Source: Vibrionales bacterium SWAT-3 (GTDB lineage Bacteria > Pseudomonadota > Gammaproteobacteria > Enterobacterales > Vibrionaceae). Taken from it: a DNA stretch of 64,000 nucleotides. Shown one piece after another: positions 44,555-54,144 of this stretch (its first letter is position 1; every line of letters begins with the position of its first letter). Under the pieces are notes generated by a model. It was not told where the DNA came from, made no database searches, and worked only from the letters and a program-made list of their open reading frames with translations. The position numbers were made by a program, and so were the translations under genes. Location: NCBI GenBank assembly GCA_000169995.1, contig AAZW01000004.1:1-64000 (forward strand), written 5' to 3'.

Positions 44555-46144
44555 ATGGATTTGACCTTACTAGGAGACCTAAGGGTGTTAATCGTCGACG
44601 ACTCTAAAAGCGCGACGATTCTGATCAAACAACAGCTTGCTAGTTTAGGCATTGCGCACGAGTGTATTTTCATTGCGACGGATTATCGACAAGCCATTAA
44701 GGCTGTCGAAACGCATGCGTTTCATGTACTTCTCATTGATTACCACTTAGAGCAATCTTTTACCGGCTTTGAGCTACTAGGTATTCTGTATCGTAATCGA
44801 CTTATCGACCACACGGTTGCGACAATTTTACTCTCCGGGGATATGCGCCAAGAAACCGTGCTTACCGCCCTGTCAGGGGAGGCTCACCATTTTATCTCTA
44901 AGCCAATTAACACTCAGGCATTAGGTAAAAAGATCAAAAGTGCCGTATTCGAGTCAAGACAAATAGACCAACTCAATCACCTATATCCCATTACCACACC
45001 GGAATTACTCAAACAGGCATTAGAAATAACCAGCGAGAAATCCAACGTTCAATTCGAAGCAACACTGATTGAGCACTTGATCGCTGGGAAGGAATGGCAA
45101 CTGCTCTCTAGTCTCATCACTCACTCTAAAACTAACATGCACCCAACCAAATTGGTCGCAGAAGCCCTAATTCTAGACAGCTTGGGAAAGCCGAACTTGG
45201 CGATAGAGAAACTGCACAACTACCTTATCGTGCAACCACTATCGTTGAACGTGATTGATTGCCTCAGCTGCATTTATGAAAAACACAACATGCTACTGCC
45301 CGCGTTAAAGCTGGCTATTCGCGCATTTGAGATGACGCCAAGTATTAGCCATCGCGCAATCAGAGCGATCGATTTGGCCGAGAACGCTGACAATACACAC
45401 ATGCTTATTAAGCTTGGTGAGATGTACGCAAGCCATATTTCAACCGCCGATATCGACGTAATACATTCTATTAGAACTCACTTCGATTCCCTTAAAGCGA
45501 CGTACCAAAGAGAAACTCAAATACAGAATAAGCGTCTTTTGCTTGAGCATGCCAACCAATTTACCGAGCTGGTCAATTTGAAGCTTCCCGCCAAGCTTCA
45601 ACAACAAGTGTTAGCAAGCCTCGCCCTATTTCATAGTAATATATTGTTGATTGAAGGCAGCCCGTTCGTTGCGCATAAAAAAGTGATACGAGCAACTACA
45701 TTGTTAGCTAATCAGTTTTACAATCAACCGACTTCACTGCTATCGCAACTTTTGCCTTTGCTCTGCCACTTTGGTGAATACTCTTTGTATCACATCGTTG
45801 AGGAGTGTTTGAAATCACGCGGTGAGGCAATAAACGATAAACTGGAGTCTCGTAAAGACGATCCTTCGAACTGTATCAACATCGAAGACTCAGGCTCGAT
45901 CCAAGAACTAAGTGACTTTATTACCAATTACCCCTATTCAGTCGCCGCTAAGCTAGACTATCTTTACGCTGTCAATAACGCATGCGTTGAAACAGACCTT
46001 AGCGACGAATACGTGGAAGATCTTATTCAGTTAGACCTTCCTCCTAGATGGAATCAATGGATTAGTGACTCATCAAAATATGGTTATTCCACTAAGCCGC
46101 CCAGCCCATTTTCAATATGCAGCCGACAGGAGTCTATATGCTAG
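44555..46144 (+). CDS. Response regulator with C-terminal helical-repeat domain
   Basis: A 529-residue protein. Residues about 8-135 form a REC domain: LRVLIVDDSKSATILIK (acidic pocket), HVLLIDYHLEQSFTG (phospho-acceptor Asp), ILLSGD and HFISKPIN (Lys). The rest is alpha-helical with TPR-like pairs (ALILDSLGKPNLAIEKLHNYLIVQPLSLNVIDCLSCIYEKHNMLLPAL form: LAIEKLHNYLIVQPL; NMLLPALKLAIRAFEMTP). There is no DNA-binding or enzyme domain, so output is probably protein-protein. AAGGAAA precedes the ATG. It overlaps the next (Hpt) gene, pointing to a phosphorelay with the hybrid kinase downstream. Confidence 0.85.
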   Translation: MDLTLLGDLRVLIVDDSKSATILIKQQLASLGIAHECIFIATDYRQAIKAVETHAFHVLLIDYHLEQSFTGFELLGILYRNRLIDHTVATILLSGDMRQETVLTALSGEAHHFISKPINTQALGKKIKSAVFESRQIDQLNHLYPITTPELLKQALEITSEKSNVQFEATLIEHLIAGKEWQLLSSLITHSKTNMHPTKLVAEALILDSLGKPNLAIEKLHNYLIVQPLSLNVIDCLSCIYEKHNMLLPALKLAIRAFEMTPSISHRAIRAIDLAENADNTHMLIKLGEMYASHISTADIDVIHSIRTHFDSLKATYQRETQIQNKRLLLEHANQFTELVNLKLPAKLQQQVLASLALFHSNILLIEGSPFVAHKKVIRATTLLANQFYNQPTSLLSQLLPLLCHFGEYSLYHIVEECLKSRGEAINDKLESRKDDPSNCINIEDSGSIQELSDFITNYPYSVAAKLDYLYAVNNACVETDLSDEYVEDLIQLDLPPRWNQWISDSSKYGYSTKPPSPFSICSRQESIC

Positions 46145-46470
46145 ATTTTGATGCTTTAAATGCCTACCTAGACAATGATAGAGATGTAATTTTTGCCGTG
46201 TTATCAACCTACCAAGAAGACCATGGCAATTCGTTACAAGAGATCGAAGAACTGGTACAACAGCAAGATTGGGGCAAGCTTCATTTCACGGTGCATACCT
46301 TAAAAGGCATTTTAGCCAGCTTCGGAGAAGAGACAGCAACCGTTGCCCTCGAAAGAGTTGAACAAAACACGTTTAACAAAGTTGCTCCTGAAGCTGATGA
46401 CCTTTCACTCATCTACAGTGAGATGAAAATTATTAATCAACAAATAGATGAAGTACTCAGCACCTATTAA
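46138..46470 (+). CDS. Hpt phosphotransfer protein
   Basis: A 110-residue histidine phosphotransfer domain. The phospho-His is in LHFTVHTLKGILASFGEE (HxxKG). The start is at 46138 with AGGAG 5 nt upstream, overlapping the last 7 bp of the REC gene. It should carry phosphate between the hybrid kinase REC domains and the stand-alone REC protein. The order REC, Hpt, hybrid kinase reads as one pathway. Confidence 0.88.
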   Translation: MLDFDALNAYLDNDRDVIFAVLSTYQEDHGNSLQEIEELVQQQDWGKLHFTVHTLKGILASFGEETATVALERVEQNTFNKVAPEADDLSLIYSEMKIINQQIDEVLSTY

Positions 46471-46886
46471 TCTGGATGTCGTCCCGGTTACTCCATTTTA
46501 TCCCACCACAACTAAATGACGATGAATATTGAGGTTTTGTAGACTCACAGAACCTCAACGCTTGTCATTTCCGTTAATAAATTATTCCTTTCGTATTACC
46601 TATGAGTTCAAATCGTTTGGATGTATTTAAGTAGCGAAGCTACTCTATACGTTTAAATTTTATGAAAATGAAAACTGTATGCCCATCACCATGTATTAGA
46701 AAGAGAGTTTAAAGACCTCTACAAATGTGATTAGAAGTAAGAACTATTCATTCAATCGAAATAAGCGTCGGATTCATAAGAAGTTATACTCCTCCCACAC
46801 TTCAAAAAAGTTAACCAGTACAAAGTTTCAATATCGCTATTTTTACTCTATTGTTTTTAGATAAAAACAGTTGGATGGATCCTTAT
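46471..46886. other. Intergenic before the hybrid kinase
   Basis: A 416-bp AT-rich gap. The only structure seen is GAGGTTTTG / CAGAACCTC (46531-46556), a 9-bp stem with one G-U, perhaps ending the hpt transcript. No gene is apparent. Confidence 0.4.
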
Positions 46887-48503
46887 ATGGCTAATACGGT
46901 CTGGAATAACCTTTCAGTCAAACATAAACTCTTTGGCTTAGTTCTACTTCCCATTTCACTTTTGCTCTTCCTCGCTGGCAGACAAGCCTATATTTTGACG
47001 ACACAGTTAACTGATTTTGAGCGCACCAATCAGTTATCTGTCTACCTTCAAGATATTTCTGTCTTATACAGAAGCACCTTAGCGTCGAGTCCTGAAGAGT
47101 TTACCGCTCAAAGTGAACAAGTTAAGTCAGAGCTCAAAACCTTATCTCCTATTATCTTTCTAGGGGCTTCTGATGAAATGAATCAGTTAGTCGCGGATTT
47201 TAGCGAAGCTACCCTATCCACCATGGAAGCAACAGATACTTACGATAAATTGGATGCCCAGGAGTGGCAGACTGATTTATACAAGCAGTTGTTGCTAGAG
47301 ATAGAAAAAGTACCGTTCGAGAATACCAAGCGAGAAATCCAACAGCACCTTACCGCCTTACAACAACTCGAATGGTTGATGTTCTGGTCGAACGAAGAAT
47401 TTAAATTGGGTACCTCGCTTATTGAGATATTCCAAAGTAGCCAAGAATACGCTCCCGAACTTGCAGAACAGATAAAGACCTTAAGTGAAAGGCAGCAACT
47501 GTTCTTGGAGCGCTTTGTGTCATTGAATGCTAACGAACATCAAGTGTCACTGATGGTTGAAGTATTTAGAAATGACGTGTTTGCTCAAAGCCAAGAGATC
47601 CGTAACGCACTGCTTGATCTAAATGCCATCAGTCAACTTACACCTCAAGAGATATCTGTCGGATTAGAAGCTATGAACGCCCGACTGAACCTGTTACAAA
47701 ACTTAGGAAACGTCATCAAACAGGAGTTCCAAGTTGAAGTTGAGCAAGCAATCTCAGCGGCTCAAGTACAAAGAACACTATTCATCTCTTTAGTTGCCCT
47801 ACTCGCAACCATTGTTATGGGCTTAACGCTGAGTTTAGCGAGACAGGTTACCAATAATCTTGGTTTGGTTCTGAAGTTCTTAAAGAGTGAAAATGATGAA
47901 ACTCGCCCTTCTTTGGAAAAGCTCATTCAAGGTAAAGATGAACTGAGTCTATTCGCTCAACAAGTCGAACGTTTAACTATCGAAAGAGAACACGCCAAAG
48001 AAAAACTCACGCAAGTAAAAGAAGACGCAGAGCGAGCGAAAGAGGAGGCAGAAGAAGCGAAAGATCACGCAATACAAGCAAGTAAGGCGAAAAGTAGTTT
48101 CCTAGCCAATATGTCACACGAGATCCGTACCCCATTAAATGGCGTTATCGGTATCTCAGAGATCCTTGCTGATACTCCATTAACCCCGACCCAGCGTGAC
48201 TATGTAGATACTATAGAAACCTCTTCTCAACTCTTACTCAGCTTAATCAATGACATTTTAGACTTCTCGAAAATCGAATCGGGTATGTTGCTGATCAGCC
48301 CACATTCTGCGTCTATCCGCGAATCCATTTATGACATTGCGTCGATTGTTGCACCAAAAGCCAAAGAGCAAAAAATATCAGTCAACGTTGATATCAGCCC
48401 CGATACTCCAGCCCGAGTGATGATCGATGACCACCGTCTAAGACAAGTCCTGATGAACTTTATGTCGAATGCTGTGAAGTTCACAGCTGAAGGCGGCGTT
48501 GAT
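46887..48503 (+). pseudogene. Hybrid sensor histidine kinase, 5' part (split by IS110 copy 2)
   Basis: The start is uncertain: ATG 46887 has GGA upstream, with ATG 46875 and TTG 46851 also in frame. TM1 ([17 protein letters not shown]) precedes a periplasmic helical domain of about 270 residues. TM2 ([20 protein letters not shown]) leads to a coiled coil and HisKA with the phospho-His in [18 protein letters not shown]. The HATPase N box begins ([23 protein letters not shown]) and stops at the IS border after GAT. IS-derived codons add MTPTVN and a stop, giving a kinase with no ATP site. Confidence 0.9.
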
Positions 48504-48683
48504 ATGACCCCCACTGTCAATTAAAAACGTAGAAGTTTCTGCTCCCTCATTTCAGAGCCTTTGTTCATTTTGGGATAGTGTTACCGCATAGATGAAGCAA
48601 GTAATGTCGTCGGTTCTCATGCTGATATACGTGGATTGCTCATCGTTTGATGAGTAGAGCCTACCTTACTTGTTCCGTCGTAG

Positions 48684-48753
48684 CACCTGTCTTCAGTCTA
48701 TGCTCGTGGTTCAATACAGCCGAAGCTATATTGCCGTCCTAACGCCGTCGGTG
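48684..48753 (-). ncRNA. Candidate bridge/seeker RNA target-binding loop, copy 2
   Basis: Same fold and guide segments as in copy 1 on the minus strand: the CGGCGTT side (48741-48747), the TTCG hairpin and the TAGAC side. No difference from copy 1 was noticed in this stretch. Confidence 0.55.
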
Positions 48754-48803
48754 TTTGTGCCACTCCCGATGCTTTATCCAATGCGATAACACTAATTCTG
48801 TCT

Positions 48804-49958
48804 TCATGCCGGTAAACGAGCGATTCGAGTTCTAGGATCTACGTCGCTAATGACAACTTCACGCGCAATGGCCCAGATGTAAGCGATCATCTCTCTTGCG
48901 ATGGCGACCACAACGACATTTCGGTGTTTACCTTTTTGTAGTAGTCGTTGGTAACGACGACATAACCTTTGCTGGGCTTGCCAAGCGATATCAACTATCT
49001 CTTTAGGCAGCCCTTCTTGCCTTAGTTGCAGCTCTACAGATATGTTCGCTTTATGCTTATAGGTGTGTGCGCCTTCAACGAGTAACCGTCTGGCTCGACT
49101 GTTGCCACACTTTGTTAAGCTGCCACGACGAGTTTTACCTCCACTGGAGTTTTCTGTTGGAACAAGCCCAAGGTAAGCCATAAGCTTTCTTGGATGGTCG
49201 AACCGCCGTAAGTCACCCAGCTCAGCTATTGTGCCAAGAGCTACGAGTAACCTAACACCCCGCATAGCTTGAATGGCTTTCACAACAGGATAGTATCGCC
49301 AGTTTTTGACCTGATGGAGCAGTTCATTATCGAGTCGTTGCAGCCGCTGTATCCGCTCATTGATTGTAATGATCATCTCTTGCAAGACGATTTGTTGACT
49401 ATGGTGAGGAAGAATGAGGTCGGTCAGCCACCGTAGATGCTTTTTAGACCAGTTATCATTGACCGTCGCTTGGATATTATTGCGAAGAAGAAAGCCTTTG
49501 AGTTGGAACTTTGCGTCTTTGAGATCTTTCATTGCCGTTTCTCTGGCACGCGAGAGATCTCGAATAGCTTCATCTTCGGCTTCTGGTACATAGATGGGTG
49601 TAAGCTCTTCGGCTTTTAACAGCTTGGCGAGCTTTGCTGCGTCTCGTTTGTCAGTTTTAACTTTATCGCCTGGCTTCTTAGGTATAAGTGATGGAGCGAC
49701 GACATAGCAGCAGTGTCCAAGGCTCGTAATCAGGCGATAAGTCCAGTAACCACACGGTCCTGCTTCATAGACAAAGTGCAGAGTGGCTTTTGGATACTTG
49801 GATTGCAGTTGTCTGGCTAATTTAATAAGCGCGGACTTGTTAGATTTAATACGGCCAAGGTGTTGTGGGTTTGCCCCTCGATGTTCTTGTAAAACAGCGA
49901 CTTGAATAAATGACTTATGCGTATCTAAGCCAATGAAAATTATGCTATCTTTACTCAT
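48804..49958 (-). CDS. IS110-family transposase, copy 2
   Basis: Protein identical to copy 1 (384 residues from MSKDSIIFIGLD), with the DEDD domain, Transposase_20 domain and Ser in ENSSGG intact. The RBS-masking leader hairpin is also conserved. It lies antisense to the kinase gene it interrupts. Confidence 0.95.
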   Translation of the reverse strand: MSKDSIIFIGLDTHKSFIQVAVLQEHRGANPQHLGRIKSNKSALIKLARQLQSKYPKATLHFVYEAGPCGYWTYRLITSLGHCCYVVAPSLIPKKPGDKVKTDKRDAAKLAKLLKAEELTPIYVPEAEDEAIRDLSRARETAMKDLKDAKFQLKGFLLRNNIQATVNDNWSKKHLRWLTDLILPHHSQQIVLQEMIITINERIQRLQRLDNELLHQVKNWRYYPVVKAIQAMRGVRLLVALGTIAELGDLRRFDHPRKLMAYLGLVPTENSSGGKTRRGSLTKCGNSRARRLLVEGAHTYKHKANISVELQLRQEGLPKEIVDIAWQAQQRLCRRYQRLLQKGKHRNVVVVAIAREMIAYIWAIAREVVISDVDPRTRIARLPA

Positions 49959-50055
49959 GCTAGCCTCCAAATTTAGTTGTTTGACGCACTAATTATGGCT
50001 CTGGCTTAAAGCTAACCCACGATATTGGAGGCTAGCACCTTTCGTGGGGGTCATT

Positions 50056-51678
50056 ATGTCTACTCTCTCGATCAACACTCTCCAACAATTCGGTGACAAG
50101 GTTACGGTTCGCTTTGCAGTGCGAGATACGGGGATTGGTATCGATAAGCAGCAGCAAAAACAGATATTCGAACCTTTTGCACAAGAAGATAACTCAACGA
50201 CTCGCCAGTTTGGTGGGACCGGCCTTGGACTTGCCATCAGTACTCAGCTCGTAGAACTAATGGGCGGACAAATACAGTTAGATTCAGTGAAAGGCGAAGG
50301 TAGCTGTTTCTATTTCGACCTAGAATTAGCGGTTGATTTAATGCTACCGAAGCCAAGCTCAGCTTCCGCAGACATCTATATTCTTGGGCATCCTAGCTTG
50401 CTTTCAGAGCGTATCGAAAACGACCTAAAACTTTATGGGTTAGAAGTGGCGCAAACCACCGATAATACGAGCGAGATTAGTGACCAAATTACCAACAAAC
50501 AACACACAAAACCGACTACGGTTATCTTTGCTGAAAGCGATGAGTTCCAAGCCAGTGACTATGCCGATCAGCTAGATACGCTTCATAAAAATGGCGCTAC
50601 CATTTGTTTAATTCGATCCTTCCTCAGTGACCCCGCCGACATCGGAGAATGTATCGCGGCACAAGTATCGCAACCCCTACTCGGCCTTCGCTTAATAAAA
50701 GCGGTCGAGCTGTGTGATACACAGGGTTTGGCTGAAATGTCCAATTCGAAACAATCGGAACTTCAGGTTCAACATAAGATTTTGATTGTCGAAGATAACA
50801 AGATAAATCAAAAAATAGCCGGTCTACACGTCGGAAAAAGTGGGTTCGAGTTTGAGTTCGCTAACAATGGGCAAGAGGCCGTGGATATGTTTACCGCGAA
50901 TCCTCATTACGCAGCAATCTTGATGGATTGTATGATGCCTGTCATGGATGGCTTTGAGGCAACGGGACACATTCGACGTATCGAGAAAGAAACAGAAGCA
51001 ACCCGCCGCATCCCTATCATTGCATTGACTGCCAGTGTTATTGATGACGACATTCAAAAGTGTTTCGATGTGGGTATGGACGATTACGTGCCCAAGCCGT
51101 TCAAATTCGAGATGTTAAAAGAGAAAGTGCTAACGGCAGTAGAAGCAATGCCACTGCCGGCAACACACGATACACTACCAAAGTTCAATTCGACAGTCCC
51201 CCCTATCCACAGTGCCGCATCAGTGACGCAGGCACCTAAATTAGCCAGCGCAACCCAAACCATAGTGCCTGAAGAACCAAAGGAAGAATTGATACCAAGT
51301 AAGTCTGAAAAGATCCTCTTGGTAGAAGACAACCGCGTAAACCAGAAAGTAGCCTCGGTTATGCTTAAAAAAGCAGGTTATGCCTTTGAAATCGCGGACA
51401 ACGGACAGATTGCCGTTGATATGTACCAGAGCGACAGCAGTTTCGACGTCATTTTGATGGACTGCATGATGCCTGTGATGGATGGCTTCACCGCAACCAA
51501 GGAGATTAGAGAACACGAGAAGAACTTAGGCTTAACAAAAACTCCAATCATCGCGTTAACTGCCAGTGTTATCGATGATGATATTCAAAAGTGCTTTGAT
51601 TCCGGAATGGATGGGTACGTTGCGAAGCCCGTGAGAAAAGAGAAACTATTCCATCAAATTGAAAGCGCGACTTGCTAG
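50056..51678 (+). pseudogene. Hybrid sensor histidine kinase, 3' part: ATPase, REC, REC
   Basis: This continues the kinase directly at ATG TCT. It contains the rest of HATPase_c (VRDTGIGID G1 box, FGGTGLGLAIS G2, EGSCFYFDLEL), a degenerate receiver-like segment (IYILGHPSLLSERIENDL), and two intact REC domains. REC1 is HKILIVEDNKINQ ... AILMDCMMPVMDG ... YVPKP; REC2 is EKILLVEDNRVNQ ... VILMDCMMPVMDG ... YVAKP. An internal start at 50056 or the upstream GTG could make a free double-REC fragment. It is 9 bp before the next gene, so the IS may be polar on that operon. Confidence 0.9.
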
Positions 51679-51687
51679 GAGAAACCA

Positions 51688-52164
51688 ATGGATTGGAAGA
51701 AAACAATAAAAACACTCCAGTGCAGAGCTGTGCTAACCGCAGTAATAGGACTGTTAGGAAGTGTGCTTCTTACTAGCCCAGCTCATGCAGCGGAAGATTA
51801 CGCCATATTCTCTTTAGATTCAGGGTTTGAAGAGATATCAATTAACAAAGCAAGAAAGTTATATCGAGGTAAAACCAAACGTCTTAACGGCAAACGTGTA
51901 GAACTATCAGACTGGCCTGAAAACAGTGCTGAAAGAGAGGAATTTTATCAACTATTACTTGGAAAGAACGCCGCTCAAATGAATGCTCATTGGGCCGGTT
52001 TATCTTTTTCAGGAAAAGCTCGTTATCCAAGAGAAATCAAAACGGCGTCAACAGACAGCTTAGTGGACTGGCTTGATGACAAACCAAACCGTATTGGTTA
52101 CTCCCCACTCTCTTCGGTACCTCAAAATGCCAACGTTCTCTACGTTATAAGTTCGGAGAAATAA
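51688..52164 (+). CDS. Small periplasmic phosphate-binding-like (PBP_like) protein
   Basis: A 158-residue secreted protein with signal peptide ending LTSPAHAA. The mature part resembles half of a PstS-type fold: SINKARKLYRGKTKRLNGKR VELSDWP, MNAHWAGLSFSGKARYPREI and DWLDDKPNRIGYSPLSS. AGGAG is 5 nt before the ATG. It is too short to be a full two-lobe binder. It follows the hybrid kinase by 9 bp and precedes a beta-barrel gene by 1 bp. A paralogue lies at 54884-55294. A role presenting a signal or ligand to the sensor is plausible. Confidence 0.78.
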   Translation: MDWKKTIKTLQCRAVLTAVIGLLGSVLLTSPAHAAEDYAIFSLDSGFEEISINKARKLYRGKTKRLNGKRVELSDWPENSAEREEFYQLLLGKNAAQMNAHWAGLSFSGKARYPREIKTASTDSLVDWLDDKPNRIGYSPLSSVPQNANVLYVISSEK

Positions 52165-52165
52165 T

Positions 52166-52591
52166 ATGAAAAGAATAATTACGTCAGTACTATGTGCTTC
52201 AATTGCTTCTCCGGCTTTCGCGATCATCGAGCTCACCGATAACTTGTCTCTGAGCGGCTTTGGTTCAACGTCTTGGGCAACATCAGACAACGACAACCCT
52301 TTAATCATCAATCGTGGCTTTACCGATGAGAGTTGTTACGACTGTGATACCACTTTTGGTGTTCAACTCGATTATTTCTACGACTCATTCAAAGCCTCTG
52401 TGCAAGTTGTTAAAGCACCGCAGTTTGATTGGAGCGACCCACAGTTAGAATGGGCTTATCTCGGCTATGAATTCAATGATTTTGATGTCAGTATCGGGCG
52501 ATTGAGACTGCCTCTATTCCTTGCATCTGAGTACTACTATGTTGGGCAAGCCTACATGACAGCAAGGCCACCTACAGAAGTGTATAGACAT
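52166..52591 (+). pseudogene. Outer-membrane beta-barrel, 5' part (split by IS110 copy 3)
   Basis: Signal peptide MKRIITSVLCASIASPAFA, then alternating beta strands (LSLSGFGSTSWATSDND; FGVQLDYFYDSFKASVQVV; LEWAYLGYEFNDFDVSIGRLRLPLFLASEYYYVGQ form). The gene reads ...EVYRH at the IS border and then runs into IS codons NDPHERC and a stop. It is a clear homologue of the intact barrel at 55304-56446 (GFGS, GRLRLPLF/GKLRLPLF). Confidence 0.88.
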
Positions 52592-52688
52592 AATGACCCC
52601 CACGAAAGGTGCTAGCCTCCAATATCGTGGGTTAGCTTTAAGCCAGAGCCATAATTAGTGCGTCAAACAACTAAATTTGGAGGCTAGC

Positions 52689-53843
52689 ATGAGTAAAGAT
52701 AGCATAATTTTCATTGGCTTAGATACGCATAAGTCATTTATTCAAGTCGCTGTTTTACAAGAACATCGAGGGGCAAACCCACAACACCTTGGCCGTATTA
52801 AATCTAACAAGTCCGCGCTTATTAAATTAGCCAGACAACTGCAATCCAAGTATCCAAAAGCCACTCTGCACTTTGTCTATGAAGCAGGACCGTGTGGTTA
52901 CTGGACTTATCGCCTGATTACGAGCCTTGGACACTGCTGCTATGTCGTCGCTCCATCACTTATACCTAAGAAGCCAGGCGATAAAGTTAAAACTGACAAA
53001 CGAGACGCAGCAAAGCTCGCCAAGCTGTTAAAAGCCGAAGAGCTTACACCCATCTATGTACCAGAAGCCGAAGATGAAGCTATTCGAGATCTCTCGCGTG
53101 CCAGAGAAACGGCAATGAAAGATCTCAAAGACGCAAAGTTCCAACTCAAAGGCTTTCTTCTTCGCAATAATATCCAAGCGACGGTCAATGATAACTGGTC
53201 TAAAAAGCATCTACGGTGGCTGACCGACCTCATTCTTCCTCACCATAGTCAACAAATCGTCTTGCAAGAGATGATCATTACAATCAATGAGCGGATACAG
53301 CGGCTGCAACGACTCGATAATGAACTGCTCCATCAGGTCAAAAACTGGCGATACTATCCTGTTGTGAAAGCCATTCAAGCTATGCGGGGTGTTAGGTTAC
53401 TCGTAGCTCTTGGCACAATAGCTGAGCTGGGTGACTTACGGCGGTTCGACCATCCAAGAAAGCTTATGGCTTACCTTGGGCTTGTTCCAACAGAAAACTC
53501 CAGTGGAGGTAAAACTCGTCGTGGCAGCTTAACAAAGTGTGGCAACAGTCGAGCCAGACGGTTACTCGTTGAAGGCGCACACACCTATAAGCATAAAGCG
53601 AACATATCTGTAGAGCTGCAACTAAGGCAAGAAGGGCTGCCTAAAGAGATAGTTGATATCGCTTGGCAAGCCCAGCAAAGGTTATGTCGTCGTTACCAAC
53701 GACTATTACAAAAAGGTAAACACCGAAATGTCGTTGTGGTCGCCATCGCAAGAGAGATGATCGCTTACATCTGGGCCATTGCGCGTGAAGTTGTCATTAG
53801 CGACGTAGATCCTAGAACTCGAATCGCTCGTTTACCGGCATGA
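52689..53843 (+). CDS. IS110-family transposase, copy 3
   Basis: The same 384-residue protein as copies 1 and 2, with all catalytic residues kept and one silent base change. The same masked ribosome site lies upstream. Confidence 0.95.
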   Translation: MSKDSIIFIGLDTHKSFIQVAVLQEHRGANPQHLGRIKSNKSALIKLARQLQSKYPKATLHFVYEAGPCGYWTYRLITSLGHCCYVVAPSLIPKKPGDKVKTDKRDAAKLAKLLKAEELTPIYVPEAEDEAIRDLSRARETAMKDLKDAKFQLKGFLLRNNIQATVNDNWSKKHLRWLTDLILPHHSQQIVLQEMIITINERIQRLQRLDNELLHQVKNWRYYPVVKAIQAMRGVRLLVALGTIAELGDLRRFDHPRKLMAYLGLVPTENSSGGKTRRGSLTKCGNSRARRLLVEGAHTYKHKANISVELQLRQEGLPKEIVDIAWQAQQRLCRRYQRLLQKGKHRNVVVVAIAREMIAYIWAIAREVVISDVDPRTRIARLPA

Positions 53844-53893
53844 AGACAGAATTAGTGTTATCGCATTGGATAAAGCATCGGGAGTGGCACAAA

Positions 53894-53963
53894 CACCGAC
53901 GGCGTTAGGACGGCAATATAGCTTCGGCTGTATTGAACCACGAGCATAGACTGAAGACAGGTG
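53894..53963 (+). ncRNA. Candidate bridge/seeker RNA target-binding loop, copy 3
   Basis: Identical in this segment to copy 1: CGGCGTT, the AATATAGC-TTCG-GCTGTATT hairpin and TAGAC. The single-base insertion unique to copy 3 lies about 85 nt further on, outside the target loop. Confidence 0.55.
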
Positions 53964-54144
53964 CTACGACGGAACAAGTAAGGTAGGCTCTACTCATCAA
54001 ACGATGAGCAATCCACGTATATCAGCATGAGAACCGACGACATTACTTTGCTTCATCTATGCGGTAACACTATCCCAAAATGAACAAAGGCTCTGAAATG
54101 AGGGAGCAGAAACTTCTACGTTTTTAATTGACAGTGGGGGTCAT

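Larger units (their letters stand above)
48504..50055 (-). mobile_element. IS110-family element, copy 2 (1552 bp)
   Basis: Same element as copy 1, opposite orientation. Flanks read on the element strand are TAGACAT and ATCAACGCCG (plus-strand CGGCGTTGAT 48494-48503 and ATGTCTA 50056-50062). Deleting it rejoins GTT GAT and ATG TCT in frame, with nothing lost or duplicated. This is the cleanest proof of the element's ends and target. Confidence 0.95.
52592..54144 (+). mobile_element. IS110-family element, copy 3 (1553 bp)
   Basis: Flanks TAGACAT (52585-52591) and ATCAACGCCG (54145-54154) again. It differs from copy 1 at two sites I could see. One is a synonymous CTA to TTA in the transposase (near 53704). 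The other is one extra T in the 3' noncoding region (ACTTTGC for ACTTGC, near 54049), which explains the extra base. Removal rejoins CAT and ATC in frame. Confidence 0.95.
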
